Positions 57,981 to 64,000 of a stretch of DNA of 64,000 nt are shown piece after piece (position 1 is the first letter of the stretch; each line of letters starts with the position of its first letter). The notes beneath the pieces are model-generated. The model saw only the letters and a list, made by a program, of their open reading frames with translations. It made no database searches and had not been told where the DNA came from. Source of the DNA: Hordeum vulgare subsp. vulgare. Lineage: Eukaryota; Streptophyta; Magnoliopsida; Poales; Poaceae. A program made the position numbers and the translations under genes. Where the stretch lies: NCBI RefSeq assembly GCF_904849725.1, contig NC_058519.1, positions 534,324,316-534,388,315 of the forward strand. The letters run 5' to 3'.

Positions 57981-58117
57981 GTGGAAGTTACTATTATGGT
58001 TTGATGAATTTTATAGAAGTCGTAGTCTGGAGACCGGCAGACTCTTCCACCATCCACGACGAGCTAGTAATCAATTTCCTTGTACGCTACAAAAATCTGC
58101 CAAAATATTTCAACTTA

Positions 58118-59562
58118 GAGCATCTACAGTCGGACTGGGCAAATCCGCCCCCGTACATCTGCGAACGCGCTCGGGCACGCCCGCGGACGCATCTAGATGA
58201 CCCCTCATATTTCGCTCCCTGCATTCATATATCTCATATCCGGACTCTCAAATGCGTGTAAAACCATGCACGTTGATCACACAAACCAATGCCACATATA
58301 TGTTGGTACCGAACATAAATAGTGTTTACATAAAATTTATTTGAAGTGCACAATCAGCCATCTGTTCTTTGATTTCCAATGTGGGTCCACATATGCTCTA
58401 CCTTGAGTAGTTGCGTGTGCACCTGATGATATCGTAGATTCTGATGCATGTGCACAAAGTTCACAAGCTGAATTGCATCTTGATATTCCGGGATTTCAAC
58501 TTGTTCTCCAGGTGCTTCAAAATCATTGGTTTGAGCTACACTATCACCCTCATCCTCAACGATCATATTGTGCAAAATAACACAACATGTCATTAGCTAC
58601 CACAAAGTTTCTAATTCCCACATCATTGAAGCTCCACGAACAATTCCCTGACGAGCTTGCAGCACTTCGAATGCCCTCTCCACATCCTTCCTAGTTGCTT
58701 CCTACATTGTTGCGAAGTGCTTTTGTTTGTTGCCATGTGGTTCGGATATGGTCTTCACAAATGAAGCCGACTAAGGATATATGCCATCGTCAAGATAGTA
58801 TCCCATGTTGTAGTCTCAGCCATGGACAGTCTAGTTGCACGAAGCTGATTCCCCATTGCAAAGCCTCTTGAACAATTGAGATCGTTGAAGCCCGTTGATG
58901 TCGTTGTGAGAACCCGACATTCCAAAGAAAACATGCCAAATCCATAAGTCATGTGATGCCGCCGTTTCTAGTATGATGGTGGCCTCTCTGGTGTGACCTT
59001 GATACATTCCTCGCAAACCTTTGGGGCAATTCTTCAATTGCTAATGCATGTAATCAATTGATCTGAGCATTCATGGAAACCCTCTCGCCTCTCCAATAGC
59101 CAACAATTTCTCCATCTCTTGCGCATTTGGTTCTGTCACATACTGTGCTCCAAACACCTCGACCACAACATGGGCAAACTTGAGAGTAGTCTTCATGCAT
59201 GTGCTCTCCCCCATCCTCACCATCTCACCAATGACATGTGTTGCAGGTTCACCATAGCAATCCCTTGTGAGCTTGAAGTAGTTGTCGTGTGCCTCCACTA
59301 CGTCCACAATGCACAAAAACAATGGTTTTCACATGCAAAAATGGTGATGAAACTAGGGATCATCCAAGAAAGTTGGATTTAGAGCAAGGTAATCCTTCTC
59401 CAGTAGCTTTGCTCTGGATACCCTATCCTGATTGATCACTCTTATCCCTTTGATCGATCCCTTGAAATGATAATATACTCCACTACCCGGTCCATTTCCT
59501 CTTGCATGGTCATCAGCATGATCATGTCCACTCCTTCGCTTGAATCCGATGAGTCGAAGAAC
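58118..59562 (-). pseudogene. PIF/Harbinger transposase remnant
   Basis: The left end starts GAGCATCTACAGTCGGAC after TTA (58115-58117), which fits Harbinger termini and their TTA/TAA target. Minus-strand frames give the plant Harbinger nuclease signature in order: YGEPATHVIGEM (near 59240), CPKGLRGMYQGH and DLWIWHVFFGMSGSHNDIN (59030-58880), and TCCVILHNMIVEDE (58590-58550), interrupted by stops. An N-terminal piece near 59560-59390 reads YQFFDSSDSSEGVDM. A Gypsy LTR at 59563 interrupts it, so the right terminus is not seen. Confidence 0.8.
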
Positions 59563-61202
59563 TGATACATCCCAAACGTATCTATAATTTCTGCTTGTTC
59601 CATGATCTTTTGGGTCACATTGTTATATGTTTTTCTACACTTCTATATCATTTTACACATATTTGGACCAACCTACTAACTCAGTGCACCCAATGCCAGT
59701 TTTTGTCTGCTGATGTCTATTTTGCACGGGTTTTTACCTAATTTTCCGAAGCCCGAAAAATTCCAGAAAGTATATATGAAAAATCAGCGAAACAGAAGCT
59801 TCCGGATCACTGAAGATGGGTAAGAGGGGGGCCAGGGGCCTCCCAGGCAACCTGCTCGCGCGACCAGGCCCTAGGCCGTGCCAGGAGGCCGCCTGGCTGG
59901 GTCCCACCTCCTCCGGTGCCCTCCTTTGGCCTATATTTAGGTTCCCGAGAGCAAACCCTTTGACAACTTACAGAATCGCGAATTTCTCCATCGTTCCACC
60001 GCCACAGCGCTTCTGAGATCGGGAGCGTTAGGAGATCTCTTCCCGGCAACCTGCAGGAGCTTCTCCACCACCATGGACGCTTCCCGGACGTGCCATGAGT
60101 AGTCCTCCTTGGACCATGAGTCCATGACCAGTAGCTATGTGATGTCTTCTCTCCAATCTTGTGCTTCAATGGTTAGTCCTTGTGAGCTGCCCTACATGAT
60201 CAAGGCATCTATGTAATTCTCTTGCTATTGCTATGCTCGGTTTGTTGGGATCCGATGGATTATGAGATTATGTTCAGATTGTTATGAGTTATATATTTTA
60301 CTATCCTTTTATATTATGTTTCTTAGTGATTCATGCATGTTCTCCGTTGCTATTTATTGCTTTGGCCGAGTAGTAGATTGTAACTCCAAGAGGGAGCGTT
60401 ATGCATGATTGTGGGTTCATGCCCCTCGATGTCTAGCTTGAGTGACAGAAACATGAGACTAGGGGATGTGCTTGTTGCCATCAGGGAGAAAACAATGATG
60501 CTTGTGACCACGGTTGCAATGATTGCTTACCTTACGCATAGTTCGTTAATGCAGTTGTCCGTTGCTTTGAGTTTACACTTTGGGTGGGGCTCGCAACTTA
60601 ATACCGGCGAGATGTTCTGGATAGATATCTCAAGGTGGATGATTAGTAAGTAGATGCTGATGAATAAACGGTCTACTTGTCTTGGCGTACTGCCCATTAC
60701 TATTGAACCTCTAACTATCAAGTAGCATAATTAGCATTGCGCTGCGTTCATAATTCTGTCAATTGCCCAACTGTGATTTGTTTACCCAAGCATAGTTGTT
60801 TATCGTCTTTTGGGATGGAGACATTACTAGTGAACATCATGTGACTCCGGTCCATATCATCACCATTGTTTACACCTCGATCATTTACCGTTTTTATTTA
60901 CTTTTCCGTTGCAATCACCATTACTATTCCCGCTTGTGTTTTGATCCTTTGCAAACTACAAGGCGGGAGAGATTGACAACCTCTGTGTACTCATTGGGAG
61001 CAAAGTTATTTGTTGTGTGTGTATGTCCATGTCTTCTGCTAGCGCCAGGGTGGAAGACACCTACTTGTTGAGCCTAGGAGTCCTCTTGGTTCGATAAACC
61101 TTACAGTTCCGTCTGAGGGAAAACTTGCTGCTGACTACATCTCAACCTTCCACTTGGGGTAACCAATGAGGTGCGAGAAGTATATACATAATCTCGTCAT
61201 CA
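59563..61202 (+). repeat. 5' LTR of the Athila-like Gypsy
   Basis: It is 1640 bp, starts TGATACATCCC and ends CGTCATCA just before the primer site. A TATATTTA motif at 59932-59939 (repeated near 63149) is a likely TATA box. It aligns with 62781-63831. Confidence 0.88.
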
Positions 61203-61214
61203 AGCAAAGTTTTC

Positions 61215-61232
61215 TGGCGCCGTTGCTGGGGA
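61215..61232 (+). other. Primer binding site of the Athila-like Gypsy
   Basis: TGGCGCCGTTGCTGGGGA begins 12 bp after the LTR end. It differs by one base from the usual TGGCGCCGTTGCCGGGGA. Confidence 0.85.
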
Positions 61233-62770
61233 CTCCAGTCTTCAAGATAGGGGAGTTGCACACTATCTTTTACCTTTGCTTTTTAGTCTTGTTAGTTTGC
61301 TTTTCATGATTGGCATGACTAGTTAGGCTTATGGAAAACTACATCTTAGTTCGCTGCTTGGGGAAGGCCGCTTTACCACACCCGTGGTATAGATGTCTCC
61401 TCCACCTACTGAATGTATCCCATTCAGAATACCACTTGGGATAGATGAAATAATTATGAATGATTGTTATGCAGAGATGGAACAGTCGATCCTAGTATTC
61501 ATTTGTTGAAACTTACAAAACTTTGTGAGTTGTTTAAGATTTCAGTTTGACAAGAGATGGAGTCATGAGGAAATTATTTGTCTTGTCACTAAAAGGAAAA
61601 AACATTGGAATGGTATATGCTACTAGATGATTCTCACCTACGGGATTGGGAAGAGATTTAATCTCTCTTTTACTCCAAGTTTTATCTTCTTCATGAAGTC
61701 CATGAGAATAGAAATTATGTTTATAATTTCTATCCTCGTGACGGAGAAAGCATAGCTCAAGCTTGGGGGAGACAGAAAACTTTAATGCTAAAATGTTCTA
61801 ACCACGGGCGCCCCAAAGATTATGCTTATGTGGAGAGTAAGAGTACATTTTTGCATGTGGATCATGGTAACAATGCTTTATGTGATACTTATATTGTTGA
61901 GTTTATTCATGATCCTGCTGAAAATTATTATGAGAAGGGAACATATGCTTATATATATTTCAGTAATATCAAGTTCCCTCTCTTTATGTTCAAGGTTTTG
62001 AAGCTGCACTTGTTTAGCCTTCCTATGCTTATTGCTTTGTGCTTCAATGAATTATTCTATTGCAATACTCCTATGCATAGGAAGCATGTTAGACTTAAAT
62101 GTTCTTGGTACTTGCTTCTTGATGCTATTTTTTCCTACAACTCTTATTCCTACAAGAGCATCATTAAAATCTTAAGCCTATCTTTATGGCTCATATGTGC
62201 ATCCGTTACATGGCAATCCCTACTCCTCACATCATATCTATCATTTGGCTTTCTCTCGCCTATGGTTATCCTCATTGATGTGACCCTTTCACACCTTTTT
62301 GTCTACCTTCCCCATCATTATTCTATTTTCCATCCTAAGTGCCAACATATCTTTCTTACTCTCATCCATTGCATGAGTGCTCAAAATCGAAAGGGAGAGG
62401 ATCATTTTGACTTGTGCCTGACTAGTGGTCTGGGGATGAGTCAAAATAAGATTCCAAAGGAGACCAATTGTGAAATTTTAGTAGATTGAGTTCTCAATTA
62501 AAAATATTTTATGATCTCAACCCATCTCACACTTCTTGCACGCAAACACCATTTGGAGACATTCGAGTCACGGACAGCGAGAGCTCTTGCACCTTTGTGT
62601 TCTTACCTTGCTAAACTCAATACTAGATATAGACGCTTGCTTGTTATTGTCTTGACTTGAATTGCATATCTCACTTGCTTTACTTTGAGGTTCTTATATG
62701 CGTGTTAGCATGTCACCACAGAAATTATTGTGTTATCATTTATCTACTCGAGGACGAGCAGAAATTAAGC
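61233..62770 (+). pseudogene. Degraded Gag region of the Athila-like Gypsy
   Basis: Near 61640-61790 the plus strand reads LRDWEEI, SKFYLLHEV, then YPRDGESIAQAWGR and KTLMLKCSNHG, the retrotransposon Gag core with an in-frame stop and frame changes. The 234-codon open frame at 61785-62489 continues it only briefly. Its hydrophobic remainder is decayed sequence, not a membrane protein. No protease, reverse transcriptase or integrase follows. Confidence 0.75.
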
Positions 62771-62780
62771 TTGGGGATGT
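62762..62780 (+). other. Polypurine-tract region of the Athila-like Gypsy
   Basis: AAGCTTGGGGATGT directly precedes the 3' LTR, the usual context in this lineage. Confidence 0.7.
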
Positions 62781-63831
62781 TGATACGTCCCAAACGTATC
62801 TATAATTTCTGCTTGTTCCATGATATTTTGGGTGACATTATTATATGTTTTGCTATACTTTTATATCATTTTACACATATTTGAACTAACCTACTAACTC
62901 AGTGCACCCAATGCCAGTTTCTGTCTACTAATGTCTATTTTAGATGGGATTTTACCCAATTTTACGAAGCTCGAAAAATTCGAGAAAAAATATATGAAAA
63001 ATCAGCGAAACAAAATCTTCCAGATCACCGAAGATGGGCCAAAGGTGGCGAGGGGCCTCCCAGGCGACCTGCTCGCGCGGCCAGGCCCTAGGCCTCGCCA
63101 GGAGGCCGCTTGGGTGGGTCCCACCTCCTCCGGTGCCCTCTTTTGGCCTATATTTAGGGTCCCGAGAGGAAACCCTTTGACAACTTCCAGAATCGCGAAT
63201 TTCTCCATCGTTCCACCGCCACAGCGCTTCCGAGATCGGGGGCGTCACGATACCTCTTCCCGGCACTCTGCCGGAGGGAGGATTGACCTATGGGAGCTTC
63301 TTCACCGCCATGGACGATTCCCGGACGTGCCATGAGTAGTCCTCCTTGGACCATGAGTCCATGACCAGTAGCTATGTTATGTCTTCTCTCCAATCTTGTG
63401 CTTCAATGGTTAGTCCTTGTGAGCTGCCCTACATGATCAAGGCATCTATGTAATTCTCTTGCTATTGCTATGCTCGGTTTGTTGGGATCCGATGGATTAT
63501 GAGATTATGTTCAGATTGTTATGAGTTAGATGTTTGATTATCCTTTTATATTATGTTCCTTAGTGATTCATGCATGTTCTCCGTTGCTATTTATTGCTTT
63601 GGCCGAGTAGTAGATTGTAACTCCAAGAGGGAGCGTTATGCATGATTATGGGTTCATGCCCCTCGATGTCTAGCTTTAGTGACAGAAACATGAGACTAGG
63701 GGATGTGCTTGTTGCCACCAGGTAGAAAACAACGGTGCTTGTGACCACGGCTGCAAGGATTGTTTACCTTACGCATAGTTCGTTAATGCAGTTGTCCGTT
63801 GTTTTGAGTTTACACTTTGGGTGGGGCTTGC
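62781..63831 (+). repeat. 3' LTR of the Athila-like Gypsy, interrupted
   Basis: It starts TGATACGTCCC and follows the 5' LTR closely, with an extra block near 63262-63292 that the 5' copy lacks, up to GTGGGGCTTGC. There the Angela-type insertion begins (equivalent 5' LTR position about 60602). Confidence 0.88.
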
Positions 63832-64000
63832 TATTGGGGAACGTCGCATGGGAAACAAAAAAAATTCCTACGCGCACGAAAACCTATCATGGTGATGTCC
63901 ATCTACGAGAGGGGATGAGTGATCTACGTACCCTTGTAGATCGTACAGAAGAAGCGTTAGAGAACGCGGTTGATGTAGTGGAACGTCCTCACGTCCCTCG
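63832..64000 (-). mobile_element. Start of an Angela/BARE-type LTR, minus orientation, runs off the window
   Basis: The sequence TATTGGGGAACGTCGCATGG matches the reverse complement of the Angela LTR 3' end at 3208-3227 and continues to match through 64000. The expected terminal TG is TA here. Confidence 0.88.

Larger units (their letters stand above)
59563..63831 (+). mobile_element. Athila-like Gypsy retrotransposon, internally deleted
   Basis: The 5' LTR (59563-61202) and partial 3' LTR (62781-63831) begin TGATAC(A/G)TCCCAAACG. They bracket only about 1.6 kb of internal sequence with a degraded Gag. The primer site TGGCGCCGTTGCTGGGGA (61215-61232) is the Asp-tRNA type used by Athila-lineage elements such as Triticeae Sabrina. 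All of pol is missing. The 3' LTR is interrupted at 63832 by an Angela-type LTR, and its remainder lies beyond the window. Confidence 0.85.

Noticed and set aside
61785..62489. 234-codon frame resembling a membrane protein
   Set aside because: Its start matches a decayed Gypsy Gag, and the hydrophobic part is out-of-frame or degraded sequence.

Overview
The window is intergenic DNA from a large, repeat-rich grass genome of the wheat/barley tribe (Triticeae, most likely Triticum or Aegilops). The evidence is the BARE/WIS/Angela-type Copia LTRs beginning TGTTGGAATTATGCC, a CACTA transposon with TTTGCCGTCTGCC subterminal repeats, Gypsy LTRs beginning TGATAC(G/A)TC followed by a TGGCGCCGTTGC primer site, and plant-type introns. 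Only one host gene is well supported: an eight-exon plant UBX-domain gene of the PUX1 type at 30116-34763 (+). Nearly everything else is transposable elements, many nested in one another.

Layout. 1-435: unassigned. 436-23093: a duplicated LTR-type sequence, copy A (436-1209 plus 17570-18780) and copy B (20322-22389). Copy A is split by a 16.4 kb CACTA element (1210-17566, 3-bp GTA duplication), and copy B keeps the unoccupied site. The CACTA element holds an 8.9 kb Angela-type Copia (1409-10332, ATTAA duplication), a 0.69 kb tandem array, a decayed TNP1-like gene and a TNP2 transposase reduced to its two ends. 24344-29675: a Mutator-like element with about 235-bp inverted repeats, a broken mudrA gene, a GRF zinc-finger/coiled-coil pseudogene and a nested LTR-type insertion. 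It ends about 300 bp upstream of the PUX1 TATA box. 30116-35153: PUX1-type gene and polyadenylation signal. 35696-53510: an antisense L1-type LINE (12-bp target duplication) with an intact ORF1, split by a 12.3 kb Sirevirus-like Copia (38958-51274, CCCGC duplication) whose LTRs are almost identical. 53523-54760: unassigned. 55079-58000: decayed LINE. 58118-59562: decayed PIF/Harbinger transposase. 59563-63831: internally deleted Athila-like Gypsy, hit at 63832 by another Angela-type LTR that runs off the window.

The most interesting unit is the Sirevirus-like Copia. Beyond gag and pol it has a third sense-strand gene (47442-49501) that appears to have its own TATA box and a roughly 670-bp intron, and that encodes about 462 residues with no membrane segment. 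Arrays of a 15-bp hairpin repeat (core GCGGTASTACCGC) precede both the LTR TATA box and this internal one, and a further array lies inside the intron. Three polypurine-tract-like motifs follow pol. This looks like a separately regulated accessory-gene cassette in a very young element.

All calls were made by eye from sequence and translated motifs. Family names for the transposons are based on remembered motifs and were not checked against a database.
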